64,000 nt of DNA from an uncultured cyanobacterium (GCA_902495705.1 CABUXT010000007.1:14247-78246), one strand, 5' to 3'; shown: positions 35,013 to 43,634, numbered from the stretch's first letter. Notes: generated by a model not told the origin, from the sequence alone. Program-made: numbers and translations.

Positions 35013-35747
35013 ATGAAACAAAGTATTACACACAAGAATTTGCCACCAACCAAGGCAAGATTTGGTTTTACATTAGCAGAAATATTAATCACTCTTGGGA
35101 TAATAGGTGTCGTTGCAGCAATGACAATTCCGAATTTAATTGCAACACACAAAGCTAAAAGATTTAGAACTCAATTTCTAAAATCATATTCTACAATTCA
35201 ACAAGTATTCAAACAAATGCAAGCTGATGACATTTCCATTGACCCTGCCGATTATCCTTTACAAGAATATTATAAAGTTTTTGGCAAATATTTAAAAGGC
35301 GCAACAGACTGTGGAGGTCAAGAATACTATTCTAATAATGACTACAAAGGTGAACCATGTTTTAATCACCAAAAGAAATATTATAAGAATTTGCAAGGAG
35401 AGACCGCAAAAGCTCTAAATCCAATAATAAATGATGGAGAATGGCTATTACCTGATGGCAGTTTACTGCTATTTGAAAACGGAGGAGCAAAGTGGGGGTC
35501 AAAAGTTTATGTGACAGTTGATTTGAATGGATTTGGCAATCCACCTGATAGAATGGGTTATGATGTTTTTATGTTTCAATTAATAGATGAGAATTTAAAA
35601 ACAATGGGAGATACCAGAACTGCTTTTAATGATATGGACAACTATTGTAATCTCAAATCAAATAATAACCTGAACGGTATCGCTTGTGCGCAAAAGGCAA
35701 AAGAAAATCCTGACTATTTTAAATGGGTTGTAAAAAACGCGAAATAA
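35013..35747 (+). CDS. Type IV pilin-like / type II secretion pseudopilin
   Basis: 244 aa. The class III signal is at residues 18-23 (G-FTLAE, cleavage after Gly18, Glu at +5), followed by the hydrophobic helix ILITLGIIGVVAAMTIPNLI. The C-terminal domain is globular with two pairs of Cys and a DLNGFGNPPDRMGYDVF segment that resembles the D-x-N-G-x-x-x-P-N-x-x-G-x-D pattern found in the other two pseudopilins of this window. The leader contains NLPPTKARF, the same module that is tandemly repeated in the gene at 61351. No secretion ATPase or prepilin peptidase is nearby. Confidence 0.88.
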   Translation: MKQSITHKNLPPTKARFGFTLAEILITLGIIGVVAAMTIPNLIATHKAKRFRTQFLKSYSTIQQVFKQMQADDISIDPADYPLQEYYKVFGKYLKGATDCGGQEYYSNNDYKGEPCFNHQKKYYKNLQGETAKALNPIINDGEWLLPDGSLLLFENGGAKWGSKVYVTVDLNGFGNPPDRMGYDVFMFQLIDENLKTMGDTRTAFNDMDNYCNLKSNNNLNGIACAQKAKENPDYFKWVVKNAK

Positions 35748-35766
35748 AATGAAAAACAATAACAAA

Positions 35767-35798
35767 AGTGACCCACAGGCACATGCCTGTGGGTCGCT
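35767..35798. terminator. Bidirectional terminator between convergent genes
   Basis: Stem GACCCACAGGC / GCCTGTGGGTC with a 4-nt loop, 20 bp after the pseudopilin stop; T-rich on the minus-strand side and A-rich on the plus side. Confidence 0.8.
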
Positions 35799-35819
35799 AT
35801 AAAACTTAAAACTTACTCA

Positions 35820-36176
35820 TTAAAAGAATGATTTTGTGCCTTTGCCGCCTGCATTCCAATAAGCATTACCTTGACTTCTTTGTTTTGTTTGGATTCTTAC
35901 TCTCGGAGTTTTCTTCGCAGGTACAGGAAGCCCTTCTGCTGCAGCGTTTTGAGGAATCATATTAGAATCCAATTTGCTAACAGGTGTAAATGTAGCTTCC
36001 ATGCCGGCTTGACCCGGAACTGATACTTGTAAACCTGATGGGCTGGTTGTTGTAGTAGATACTGCAGGAATATTTGCATATTCAGATGCAGGTAATGGGT
36101 CTAACAACAACGGTTCAGTTGCATAAGCTGCTGCCGAAAATGATATCAATGTTAGTAATAATGCTAATTTTTTCAT
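35820..36176 (-). CDS. Small exported protein, 118 aa
   Basis: Not recognised. A clear signal peptide (KKLALLLTLISFSAAAYA, cleavage about residue 19) leads into a Pro/Ser/Thr/Ala-rich, apparently unstructured mature chain with a basic patch (KKTPRVRIQTKQRSQG). GGAGC upstream of the ATG. Probably periplasmic or surface-located. Confidence 0.65.
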   Translation of the reverse strand: MKKLALLLTLISFSAAAYATEPLLLDPLPASEYANIPAVSTTTTSPSGLQVSVPGQAGMEATFTPVSKLDSNMIPQNAAAEGLPVPAKKTPRVRIQTKQRSQGNAYWNAGGKGTKSFF

Positions 36177-36291
36177 TTTGTTTTGCTCCTATTTATAATA
36201 TATCGTTAATATACTTATATAACGTAATTGTATAAAAATCAAACATAAAAAAATTTGTTATATAATATTAAAAACCGAAGGGAACAAAAAA

Positions 36292-37134
36292 ATGCGCGAA
36301 AGATTACCGGAATTTTTAAAACGCCCAATAATTGATACCGATACGACAAGAAATGTGCGTAAAATCTTGAAACACAACTGTTTAAATACAGTTTGCGAAA
36401 ACGCTCGTTGTCCAAACAAAAACGAATGTTACACAAAAAATACCGCAACATTTCTTATTATGGGAAACAACTGTACAAGAAATTGCAGATATTGTAATAT
36501 TTCGTGCAACAGACCTGAACCTCTTGACCCACAAGAGCCAAAACATATTGCAAAAGCGGTCAAAGATTTAGGATTAAAATACGCAGTAATAACCTCTGTA
36601 ACTCGAGATGACTTGCCTGATGGCGGAGCAGAACATTTTGCAAACTGCATTTACGAAATCAGAAAAATTTCTCCTGATGTCAAAATCGAAATTTTAACCC
36701 CTGATTTCAAAAACCGAAAAGACTCCCTTGATACAATCATAAAAGCTCATCCTGATGTTTTTAATCACAATATTGAAACAGTCAGAGCGCTATTCAAAAC
36801 AGCTCGCCCTCAAGGCAATTATGACAATTCTTTAGAAGTTTTGAAATACATCAAGCAAAATAGCAACATTCAAACCAAATCAGGAATGATGATAGGGCTA
36901 GGTGAAACTTTTGAACAAATAAAAGAAACCATCGAAGATTTATACAATGTTGGGTGCGATATTTTGACAATTGGACAATACATTCAACCATCAAAAGAAC
37001 ATTTGGCTGTAGCAAAATATTATACTCTTGATGAATACGAAGAATTGAAAAAACTTGCCACATCAATCGGAATCAAAAATTTCCAAATCGGACCACTTGT
37101 AAGAAGTTCTTATAATGCAGCAAGTCTTGTTTAA
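36292..37134 (+). CDS. lipA: Lipoyl synthase
   Basis: 280 aa, a radical-SAM enzyme that inserts two sulfurs into protein-bound octanoate. The auxiliary cluster motif is Cys35, Cys40 and Cys46 (CENARCPNKNEC) and the radical-SAM motif is Cys61, Cys65, Cys68 (CTRNCRYC). TSVTRDDLPDGGA, NHNIETV, KSGMMIGLGE and the C-terminal GPLVRSSYNA are all family signatures. AAGGGAA precedes the ATG. No lipB or lipoylated dehydrogenase gene is adjacent. Confidence 0.98.
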   Translation: MRERLPEFLKRPIIDTDTTRNVRKILKHNCLNTVCENARCPNKNECYTKNTATFLIMGNNCTRNCRYCNISCNRPEPLDPQEPKHIAKAVKDLGLKYAVITSVTRDDLPDGGAEHFANCIYEIRKISPDVKIEILTPDFKNRKDSLDTIIKAHPDVFNHNIETVRALFKTARPQGNYDNSLEVLKYIKQNSNIQTKSGMMIGLGETFEQIKETIEDLYNVGCDILTIGQYIQPSKEHLAVAKYYTLDEYEELKKLATSIGIKNFQIGPLVRSSYNAASLV

Positions 37135-37170
37135 CGACCCCAAAATGTCGTCTTTGTTGGAGAAACGGAA

Positions 37171-37632
37171 TTATTTCATTTGTTTAATCACATTGGCGGT
37201 AATATCATCTCCGCCTGATATAACCATGCCGGTTGGTAACACAAGATTATAATTGGACTTTTTAGCCTCTTTAGAAATCATTGAGCGAATATGGTCATTA
37301 ATCTTGGCTAATTTTGAGGAGTATTCTTTATCCATATTTTTCTTTTTGGTTTCAATTTGTTGCCTGTAGTCAGATTCTTTTTGGATAAGTTTTGACTTGT
37401 TATGCTCGTTTAACAAATCATTTTGCGCCTTTGAAATAAGCGTGTTTAACTCTTCCATATCCTTATCCTGCGCACGTTTCAACTCTTGAACCTCGTTAGA
37501 ATTTTCCAAAACTTGCGCCACATCAATCACCGCAACTTTGTATTTCGGAAAAGAGACTGCAACATCGTTCATATTGTACCCAACACAAAAAACTAAGACA
37601 CAAGCGATTACAAACCAAATATTAATTTTCAT
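37171..37632 (-). CDS. Skp/OmpH-like periplasmic chaperone
   Basis: 153 aa. An N-terminal hydrophobic signal segment (IWFVIACVLVFCVGY), then KVAVIDVAQVLENSNEVQELK typical of OmpH, a long coiled-coil hairpin (about 55-120) and a C-terminal YNLVLPTGMVISGGDDITANVIKQM strand region. Skp trimers hold unfolded outer membrane proteins in the periplasm. This supports an outer membrane in the host organism. Confidence 0.8.
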   Translation of the reverse strand: MKINIWFVIACVLVFCVGYNMNDVAVSFPKYKVAVIDVAQVLENSNEVQELKRAQDKDMEELNTLISKAQNDLLNEHNKSKLIQKESDYRQQIETKKKNMDKEYSSKLAKINDHIRSMISKEAKKSNYNLVLPTGMVISGGDDITANVIKQMK

Positions 37633-37716
37633 TTTACCCTACTTTCCTTTCTGATTACTGCCAAGATAAACCAAGCCAAAAGATTCTAAATCAGACAGAC
37701 GGATAAAATTTGTGCA

Positions 37717-37745
37717 TAAAAAAAATATCTCCTTGGGGAGATATT
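37717..37745 (-). terminator. Terminator of the 176-aa unknown gene
   Basis: Stem AATATCTCC / GGAGATATT with a 4-nt loop; on the minus strand it is followed by eight T residues. Confidence 0.85.
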
Positions 37746-37805
37746 AAATAGGAAAATAGTAAACAAAAGGAAGGAAAATTTTAAACTTTTTTGAGAAATC
37801 TTTTA

Positions 37806-38336
37806 TTATGCGAAAATACTTTTCAATGGTTCGATATCACTGTGTTCTTCTTTTTTAGCAGTTTTTCCGCCAAGAAGTTCACCATTATAAAACGGATTTG
37901 AACCATCTTTGTCTTTAGCTGTTGCAGCTGCAAAAATGCTCATAAAGTGAGTTGCAGAAGTTGTTTCGGCAGCTTTTTGAGTTTCTGTTACAACTTCATT
38001 AACTGCAGGCATATATTTGCCATCAACTTGTTTTGTAATTGCAGCTTGAGAATTTAGATATTTAATAGAATTTAAAGTTGCTTCATTGAATTGGAATTGC
38101 AAAGCATTGTTCATTGCGATTTGTTTTTGAACATTAGTATCAATTTTACCTTGATATAAATCAACCCCTAATTCAACAGGTTTTGCAACTGAATTAACTC
38201 TTTGAGTAGTAACTGAATTTGTGTATTGGGAATTCTTTTGGGCAGCACGGCGCAAAATTTCAGTTGAAACATCTTTTAAGATAGATGTGTCAATGCCGTT
38301 TTTGTATAATGAATTGTAGTTTACGTTTAAACCCAT
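37806..38336 (-). CDS. Unknown protein, 176 aa
   Basis: Not recognised. Starts MGLNVNYNSLYKNGIDTSIL, no signal peptide, mostly helical, with an Ala/Thr-rich C-terminal half (AAETTSATHFMSIFAAATA). An AAGGGA ribosome binding site precedes the ATG. The Asn/Tyr-rich N-terminus resembles other unknown proteins in this window. Monocistronic, ended by a clean terminator. Confidence 0.7.
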   Translation of the reverse strand: MGLNVNYNSLYKNGIDTSILKDVSTEILRRAAQKNSQYTNSVTTQRVNSVAKPVELGVDLYQGKIDTNVQKQIAMNNALQFQFNEATLNSIKYLNSQAAITKQVDGKYMPAVNEVVTETQKAAETTSATHFMSIFAAATAKDKDGSNPFYNGELLGGKTAKKEEHSDIEPLKSIFA

Positions 38337-38459
38337 TAGACTTATCCCTTTTGTTTCCTTACAAATATATATTCGGCATATCTTTGTGAAAACTTTAGGA
38401 CAGCTGTAGTAGTTGTTAAGATTTTGTTACAATTGGATTTTGGTTTCTATCAATTAAGT

Positions 38460-38975
38460 CACCATGAATTTATTTCAGGGTCTCTAATATAACACGTAGG
38501 TCACTGTCATTCTGAACTGCGGATTTTGGCAAGTGCGCCGTGCGAACGTAGTGAACCCAGCACGTCTTAGCGAGAGCTGCGTTGAGTTTTGTGAGCAGAG
38601 GCTGAAAGTTGGGGCGTTCAGACCCAACTACAACGCCGTTTAATGCGAACAAAATAGGTCGAGCCGCCAATAATCAAAGACAGATTCAGAATCTTTTCAA
38701 TAATCAATATTTATCAATAGTAACATTTGCAAAATTATTAACATGGAAAAGACCCTGAAACAAGTTCAGGGTGATAATGACCTATTTGTTAGTTTTGAGA
38801 TTCCGAAACAAGTTCGGAATGACATAATCCCATTTGTTCAAGTTGAGACCCTGAATCTACGCTGTCGCATTAAACATGACTCCACTTCATCCACGTTTTA
38901 TGCGAGGCGCAGGGAGATTTCAGCATTGGTCTTTACGGAGTGACGTCGTAATCCCCTTCAAAATTAAGCTATCTT
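38460..38975. repeat. Large intergenic cluster of modular palindromic repeats
   Basis: The 645-bp gap 38337-38981 holds no credible gene. It contains a degenerate ATGAATTTATTTCAGGGT element (about 38463); a long element with arms ATTCTGAA (38509) and TTCAGAAT (38692) whose loop shares CTGCGGATTTTGG and GCGAGAGCTGCGTTGAG with 3359-3474 but carries an extra insert; ACCCTGAA/TTCAGGGT (about 38752-38772); ATTCCGAA/TTCGGAAT (about 38801-38821); a CCCTGAA half-element followed by loop sequence related to the CAGCAGGAGCAG type; and a GGAGTGACGTCGTAATCC remnant. Confidence 0.85.
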
Positions 38976-38981
38976 CACAAC

Positions 38982-39509
38982 CTACTTCACAATCTGGCGG
39001 CGCATGAGGATGTTCTTGTCTTCATCATAACAAACCGCACCAAACCAATGCGCAAGGAGCTTTTTATCAGGGGTAAAAATAAATGTCTCATCTTCTGACA
39101 CTCTCAATGTCAGATTAACCAATCGACCTTGCGGAGTGTATTTATAAGTTTTATAAGGAAAATCCAGCGACTCTTTTAATTCATTATGTGTCAAAATTCC
39201 ATCATGTGAGTAATACAAAACACTTTTCGGATTGTCTTTATATATAACACCATAACTGCCATCAGAAAATTTTGCCAAAGTTCGGTCTTTCAATTCGGTC
39301 TTTCCGCTAAGCAAAGTTGAAATATTTTCACTATAGTTTTGGTCAACAAGATTTACTCTCAAATAATTAAAATCAGGCTTTATCGGAGCATTTGAAAACA
39401 CATCAGTGCGCGCATCTTCTACAGAACACTCAACACCACCCATAATAACTTCAGAAAACACCGGAGCGCCAAGCAAAAATATAAACAGCAAAACAAAAAT
39501 TCTTTTCAT
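38982..39509 (-). CDS. Exported protein, 175 aa
   Basis: Not recognised. A signal peptide (KRIFVLLFIFLLGAPVFS) is followed by short strand-turn units (YYSHDGILTHNELKE, YKYTPQGRLVNLTLR, DETFIFTPDKKLLAHW) that resemble MORN/YD-like or antitoxin-type beta repeats. Probably periplasmic or outer-membrane associated. It diverges from the exported cluster at 39617. Confidence 0.7.
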   Translation of the reverse strand: MKRIFVLLFIFLLGAPVFSEVIMGGVECSVEDARTDVFSNAPIKPDFNYLRVNLVDQNYSENISTLLSGKTELKDRTLAKFSDGSYGVIYKDNPKSVLYYSHDGILTHNELKESLDFPYKTYKYTPQGRLVNLTLRVSEDETFIFTPDKKLLAHWFGAVCYDEDKNILMRRQIVK

Positions 39510-39574
39510 AACTTGTTTATAACGAATTATTTTAATAATGTCAAAAACAACTTTAAAAATTTTATAAAACTTGC

Positions 39575-39580
39575 TATAAT
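39575..39580 (+). promoter_or_regulatory. Extended -10 box of the exported-protein operon
   Basis: TGCTATAAT (39572-39580), about 36 nt before the ATG at 39617; the gene has an AGGAG ribosome binding site. Confidence 0.5.
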
Positions 39581-39616
39581 ATTGTCAAAAAGTCTATAAA
39601 ATAGTAGGAGTATGTA

Positions 39617-40111
39617 ATGAAAAAGTTATTAATTTCTTTATTGGTTTTAGGAATAGCAGCGCCGGTTTTTGCAATCAACGATGCTCCAAAAGTTAGCAGA
39701 AAATGTAGAAAACACCCGGAAAAATGTACACCACTAACAACACCGATTCAAGAGCAACAAATGACACTTGGTCTTGTTCAACGAGATATCAAAGTTGGAA
39801 CATCTCAAGCTGATGTAGCTCAAATTTTGGGTTCTCCAAACATTGTAACCCAAGATGCTGACGGCAAAGAAACTTGGATTTATGACAAAGTTTCATCTAT
39901 CACATCTTATGGAAGTTCAGGGTTTGGTGTCAATGTCGGCGGATTTGGCGGTGGCTTTGGCTGGAGCGGTATCGGCGGAGGCATGGGCAATGTCGGCTAC
40001 AGCAAAAGCGGTGGAACAGTCCAATCAAATCAAAAAACATTAACAGTTGTTCTAAAATTTGACAACAACCACAATGTTTCATCATTCTCATACCACATGA
40101 GTTCTTTTTAG
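39617..40111 (+). CDS. Exported BamE/SmpA-like protein with Gly-rich insert
   Basis: 164 aa. Signal peptide (KKLLISLLVLGIAAPVFA). Residues about 50-90 match the BamE/OmlA fold: LVQRDIKVGTSQADVAQILGSPNIVTQDADGKETWIYDK. A glycine-rich stretch (about 100-130) follows, then a last beta strand (TLTVVLKFDNNHNVSSFSYH) that completes the fold. No lipobox Cys is seen at the cleavage site. BamE-like domains appear in outer-membrane assembly proteins and other lipoproteins; here the exact role is unknown. First gene of a three-gene run of exported proteins. Confidence 0.7.
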   Translation: MKKLLISLLVLGIAAPVFAINDAPKVSRKCRKHPEKCTPLTTPIQEQQMTLGLVQRDIKVGTSQADVAQILGSPNIVTQDADGKETWIYDKVSSITSYGSSGFGVNVGGFGGGFGWSGIGGGMGNVGYSKSGGTVQSNQKTLTVVLKFDNNHNVSSFSYHMSSF

Positions 40112-40122
40112 TGGGGTGCTGA

Positions 40123-40647
40123 ATGTTTAAAAGATTATTATTAATTTTATTTATATTTTGCTTAGCACTGCCTGTTTCAGCTAAAAAAAGACAATCAGAA
40201 GACATTATCACTCCGATGTCTCAACTTGAAAAACGTCAATTCCAAACAAGGACTTATGAAACAGCAGATAAACCTCTTGTTATGAAAGCAATGTTGAATG
40301 TTTTGCAAGATGAAGGTTTTATTGTCTATAACGCCAATCCATTATTAGGATTTATCTATGGGGTAAAAGATTTTGACACCTCTGACCCAAACATTGATAT
40401 TTCTAAAGAATTTGGCTTGTCAAAAGCTCGCTTAAACTACAATGGCGTAAAAGTTGCAACAATTGAAACAACCGCTAACGTAACCGAGTACGGAAAAAGT
40501 ATGAGAGTAAGGGTCAATTTCAAACGTAAACTCCTAAATGTGTACGGAAATGCCCAATTTATTGACGATGTAAATGACGAAAAATACTACCAAGACTTTT
40601 TCTCAAAAGTAGATAAAGCAATATTTTTACAGAAACAAAAAATATGA
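40123..40647 (+). CDS. Exported protein, 174 aa (paralog of the next gene)
   Basis: Signal peptide (KRLLLILFIFCLALPVSA). The mature part begins with MSQLEKRQFQTRTYET and contains VMKAMLNVLQDEGFIVYNANPLLGFIYG, TIETTANVTEYGKSMRVRVNFKRKLLN and YYQDFFSKVDKAIFL. The same segments in the same order occur in the next gene, so they are tandem paralogs. Family not recognised by name; the layout suggests a small alpha-beta periplasmic domain. It overlaps the next gene by 4 bp. Confidence 0.75.
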   Translation: MFKRLLLILFIFCLALPVSAKKRQSEDIITPMSQLEKRQFQTRTYETADKPLVMKAMLNVLQDEGFIVYNANPLLGFIYGVKDFDTSDPNIDISKEFGLSKARLNYNGVKVATIETTANVTEYGKSMRVRVNFKRKLLNVYGNAQFIDDVNDEKYYQDFFSKVDKAIFLQKQKI

Positions 40648-41249
40648 TAAAAAAGATTGTAACAACATTTTTGCTGGTAAGTTTCTTTTGCGTTTCTTCA
40701 AATTGTGCAATGGCAAAAAAAGTAAAGTCATTATCTCAACTTGAGCGACGAGAAGTCGAAACTCGTTTTTATGACACACCTGATAGCGCAAGAGTAATGA
40801 AAGCAGCCATAAATACCCTGCAAGACAGCGGATTTGTAGTCCAAGAAATCGAACCGGAACTTGGATATTTGCGCGCGCGAAAAATCTACAAACACCGCTA
40901 CGTCAATAAAGGCAGACTGTCAAAACAGTCATTTTTACTGGCTTTATTTACTGCCTACACTGTTTTTTCTTATGGAACAACAGCATATTATATGGTTGAC
41001 CCGACAAGACAAATCTCTAACGAAATTCACCCAAAAACTATCGTTGTGGATTCAAACGTCAATGTCGAACCATTTGGCAAAAATATGACAAAAGTCCGTT
41101 TTGTATTAGTTCAAAAAGTTTTGCTAAACGCAGACGGTTACTCCTATGTAAAGTCCGCACCAACAAGGATTTTGAGAGTTTATGACCCGAAAGTTTATCA
41201 AGAATTTTTCAACCAATTGGACAAAAGTATTTTTTATGAAGGGATTTAA
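40644..41249 (+). CDS. Exported protein, 201 aa (paralog of the previous gene)
   Basis: Signal peptide (IVTTFLLVSFFCVSSNCAMA). LSQLERREVETRFYDT, VMKAAINTLQDSGFVVQEIEPELGYLRA and VNVEPFGKNMTKVRFVLVQKVLLN align with the previous protein. It differs by an inserted hydrophobic segment (FLLALFTAYTVFSYGTTAYYM, about residues 92-112) that could be a membrane or hydrophobic surface element. The stop is followed 3 bp later by the HEAT-repeat gene, so the operon probably continues. Confidence 0.75.
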   Translation: MIKKIVTTFLLVSFFCVSSNCAMAKKVKSLSQLERREVETRFYDTPDSARVMKAAINTLQDSGFVVQEIEPELGYLRARKIYKHRYVNKGRLSKQSFLLALFTAYTVFSYGTTAYYMVDPTRQISNEIHPKTIVVDSNVNVEPFGKNMTKVRFVLVQKVLLNADGYSYVKSAPTRILRVYDPKVYQEFFNQLDKSIFYEGI

Positions 41250-41252
41250 GCT

Positions 41253-41930
41253 ATGCAATACATTGCAATAAAAGAAGAACAAAAAGCAGGAAAGACTGTT
41301 TATATAGTAAACGCAATTCCGCTAAAAAATTCTGCAAAAGCTCTTGTTCAAAAAATTCCACATCCTCTAGGTTCAGACAGTTTGAGTTTTGAAACACTGG
41401 AGTTGGCAAAAGAAGCAGTCACTCGAGCAGGTTTTTCATACATTTTGCCTGATGGTAAAAAAGGTACCACAACACGCAAAAAACTTCAAATCAGCGGAAA
41501 TAGCAAAAATTACGAACAAATAATTCTATCTGTAATAAAAGATAAAACCGAGTCGTCAAATTCAACTGTTGCAGCGGCGGCGGTTTCGGCATTGTCAAAT
41601 TTTCCAAATGAAGAAACTTTTGATATTTTGTTTAACAAAATCGGAGAAGATAACGACCTAATCAGAAAAAATGCTATCTCAGGGATTTGCAGATATGGCA
41701 ACTTGTTGCAAGACAAAATTATTGACTCGTTGAAGTCCACTAACTGGGTTGTCAGAAATTCCGCAATAGCCTGCATAAACCAATTGGCAGAAAATTCTGA
41801 AATTGATTTGGAAAAATTTATAATTCCACTTGCAAAAACTTGTGATGACACAAACACAATCGTTCAAACCAATGCAATAGCAACACTTGCAAAAGTTTAT
41901 CAGAATTTTCAAAAGAATAAAAAAGTTTAA
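41253..41930 (+). CDS. HEAT-repeat protein, 225 aa
   Basis: The N-terminal about 80 residues form a separate small domain. The rest is HEAT-like repeats: VAAAAVSALSNFPNEETFDILFNKIGEDNDLIRKNAISGICRYG, VVRNSAIACINQL and IVQTNAIATLAKVYQNF. Such repeats form helical scaffolds for protein binding. No signal peptide. Starts 3 bp after the exported paralog and overlaps the convergent small gene by 4 bp or less at its 3' end. Confidence 0.8.
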   Translation: MQYIAIKEEQKAGKTVYIVNAIPLKNSAKALVQKIPHPLGSDSLSFETLELAKEAVTRAGFSYILPDGKKGTTTRKKLQISGNSKNYEQIILSVIKDKTESSNSTVAAAAVSALSNFPNEETFDILFNKIGEDNDLIRKNAISGICRYGNLLQDKIIDSLKSTNWVVRNSAIACINQLAENSEIDLEKFIIPLAKTCDDTNTIVQTNAIATLAKVYQNFQKNKKV

Positions 41931-42103
41931 TAACTGCCTTTTCTCATCAAATCAGAGAGTTTTAACTCTTTAGGGGCAGGAGCTTTTTTCTGAGGTCTTT
42001 CAACAGGAGTTTTAACCTCTTTAAAAGCCGACAAACCAACTTTTGCGCTATTATCCTCTTTCAGCATAAAAATTTCTTGTAATAATGAAATAATATTACC
42101 CAT
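41927..42103 (-). CDS. Small unknown protein, 58 aa
   Basis: An unannotated-size gene: MGNIISLLQEIFMLKED at the start, a Lys/Pro-rich middle (FKEVKTPVERPQKKAPAPK) and LKLSDLMRKGSY at the end. The ATG at 42103 has AGGAG at good spacing (TAGTAGGAGAAATATTT). The amphipathic N-terminal helix with hydrophobic residues may contact a membrane or partner protein. No homolog recognised. Confidence 0.6.
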   Translation of the reverse strand: MGNIISLLQEIFMLKEDNSAKVGLSAFKEVKTPVERPQKKAPAPKELKLSDLMRKGSY

Positions 42104-42231
42104 AAATATTTCTCCTACTACTATTATAGCTTAACTTGTTTAACGTATATCATACATTTAAACGATTTAGCCGTCAAAAAACAACAGTCTTTATGTTATA
42201 TTAACAGTACAGGCAAAATGAGGACTAAAAT

Positions 42232-42948
42232 TTGAATAACAGTTATTATGAAACTTTGGATGAAAATTTTGCGCAGGCGTTGAAATTGTACGAAGGAAAC
42301 TATTCACACGAAGAGTTAATTGAACTGTTAAGAACAGGAAATATCGTACAAAAACAAATCGCCGCATTGCGCCTTGAAAAAATCACATCAGACGAAGATG
42401 CCAAAGTTTTGGTTGATAACTTGACAGGTCAAGATGGAAAAATCCGCGAGGCTGTTTCATTAAGGCTGAATGAATTTATGTCAAATCCAAAGTATCTGCC
42501 TTATTTTTGCAGTATTGAAAATTTTGATGTTTTTTTAGATGCAATTATTGATATAAATGCAAACATTTGCCGAAACGTTATCAGCGCAATTTGCAATTTA
42601 AAAAACAATGAAAATTTTTGCAATACTTTTTGCCCAAAATTGACAAATTTGACAAATTCTCTACTTGATACTGTTGAAAAATTCGACTTTCAAGACGGCA
42701 AATACAAAGTCAACAAAGAGGCTTTCAAGTTATATTGGTGTTTAGAAACGATTTATGAATTTTATGACAAAATAGATTTCACCTCACTTAAACAAATTAT
42801 TTTGCGTACAAAAAATATTAACGAATACACGATTAGAGAAAAAGCTGCAAAAATTTTGACTCACAATTTTGATGACCCTGATTTGAACAAGGCAAAAGAA
42901 GAGTTAAAACAGGACAAAAACTACTACGTCCGCAGATTTTTTGAGTGA
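42232..42948 (+). CDS. HEAT-repeat-like protein, 238 aa
   Basis: Starts with TTG at 42232, supported by GAGG at 8-nt spacing; no ATG nearby fits as well. Helical repeats typical of HEAT/ARM folds: LRTGNIVQKQIAALRLEKITSDEDAKVLVDNL, KIREAVSLRLNEFM, NANICRNVISAICNL and YTIREKAAKILTHNF. Cytosolic. It lies near another HEAT-repeat gene, but the two differ in sequence. Role unknown. Confidence 0.75.
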   Translation: MNNSYYETLDENFAQALKLYEGNYSHEELIELLRTGNIVQKQIAALRLEKITSDEDAKVLVDNLTGQDGKIREAVSLRLNEFMSNPKYLPYFCSIENFDVFLDAIIDINANICRNVISAICNLKNNENFCNTFCPKLTNLTNSLLDTVEKFDFQDGKYKVNKEAFKLYWCLETIYEFYDKIDFTSLKQIILRTKNINEYTIREKAAKILTHNFDDPDLNKAKEELKQDKNYYVRRFFE

Positions 42949-42959
42949 GGATTTTACCA

Positions 42960-43109
42960 TGTCACCCTGAATTGACTAGAATATAAGTTAAGCTAAAAGC
43001 GAAACGTAATATTCTGTTCCTACTCGGTATTTCAGGGTCTCTAATATTACAAATTTCACATCAGACTAATTTGTTTTATTAGAGATGCTGAAACAAGTTC
43101 AGCATGACA
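42960..43109. repeat. 150-bp double-hairpin repeat, copy 1
   Basis: Hairpin with arms CCCTGAA and TTCAGGG around a loop starting TTGACTAGAATATAAG, the A/T-rich linker CTCTAATATTACAAATTTC..., and a second hairpin GCTGAA-ACAAG-TTCAGC. It is almost identical (a handful of substitutions, no indel) to 43830-43979. Confidence 0.9.
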
Positions 43110-43117
43110 GTAACAAA

Positions 43118-43149
43118 ACGGCGGCAGCGAGTAAACTCGCTGCCGCCGT
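43118..43149 (-). terminator. Terminator of the 115-aa unknown gene
   Basis: A perfect 15-bp GC-rich stem ACGGCGGCAGCGAGT / ACTCGCTGCCGCCGT with a 2-nt loop and TTTTGTTA following on the minus strand. Confidence 0.85.
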
Positions 43150-43164
43150 CAATTCCTTTTTATT

Positions 43165-43512
43165 TTAAAACCTAAGTTCAACATTTTTGTTCAATAAAGT
43201 TTTTACAGCACTCATATATTCTTTAAATTGAGCAGTAATACTTTTGTCCCTCTTACCTATAGGGTTTGTCGTTCCAAGAAATCTGCATTTGTCACCACCG
43301 AATACCATAATATGCTTGCCATAGTCACCGGCATTTCTAATTACAACTTTATCAATACCCATTTGCGCAAGTTTAGAATTTGGAGCATATTTAATTTCTT
43401 TCAACAATCGACCATAACCTTTACGCATAGGTTCTTTTTCCAAAAATTTTGTAACTGTAGTACCTGCTTTTGTTGTCAATTGACTGATTTGAGTTGCATT
43501 TAAAATTGCCAT
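43165..43512 (-). CDS. Unknown protein, 115 aa
   Basis: Not recognised. A basic protein (MAILNATQISQLTTKAGTT...) with a compact beta-type centre (MGIDKVVIRNAGDYGKHIMVFGGDKCRFLG) and a helical end. No signal peptide. GAAAGGAAAA upstream. The promoter (43635-43662) and the pentanucleotide repeats in the leader mirror those of the 110-aa gene at 2645-2977. Confidence 0.7.
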   Translation of the reverse strand: MAILNATQISQLTTKAGTTVTKFLEKEPMRKGYGRLLKEIKYAPNSKLAQMGIDKVVIRNAGDYGKHIMVFGGDKCRFLGTTNPIGKRDKSITAQFKEYMSAVKTLLNKNVELRF

Positions 43513-43605
43513 AATAAATTTTCCTTTCTTTTTACTTTTCTACCATTTGAATGTTCCCATACTTAGTTAAAAGGAAATTTATTTAAACAATTGCTCCACC
43601 CCACC

Positions 43606-43625
43606 ACATCATATCATATCATATC
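43606..43625. repeat. Tandem 5-bp repeats (ATATC) at a transcription start
   Basis: Three exact ATATC units preceded by the variant ACATC and followed by ATAAA, lying just downstream of the -10 box on the minus strand. The position is the same as the CCTAT repeats at 3056-3075. Confidence 0.75.
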
Positions 43626-43634
43626 ATAAAGGGC

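Noticed and set aside
43228..43503. 91-codon plus-strand frame opposite the 115-aa gene
   Set aside because: Phe/Cys/Thr-rich antisense shadow; the minus-strand frame has promoter, ribosome binding site and terminator.
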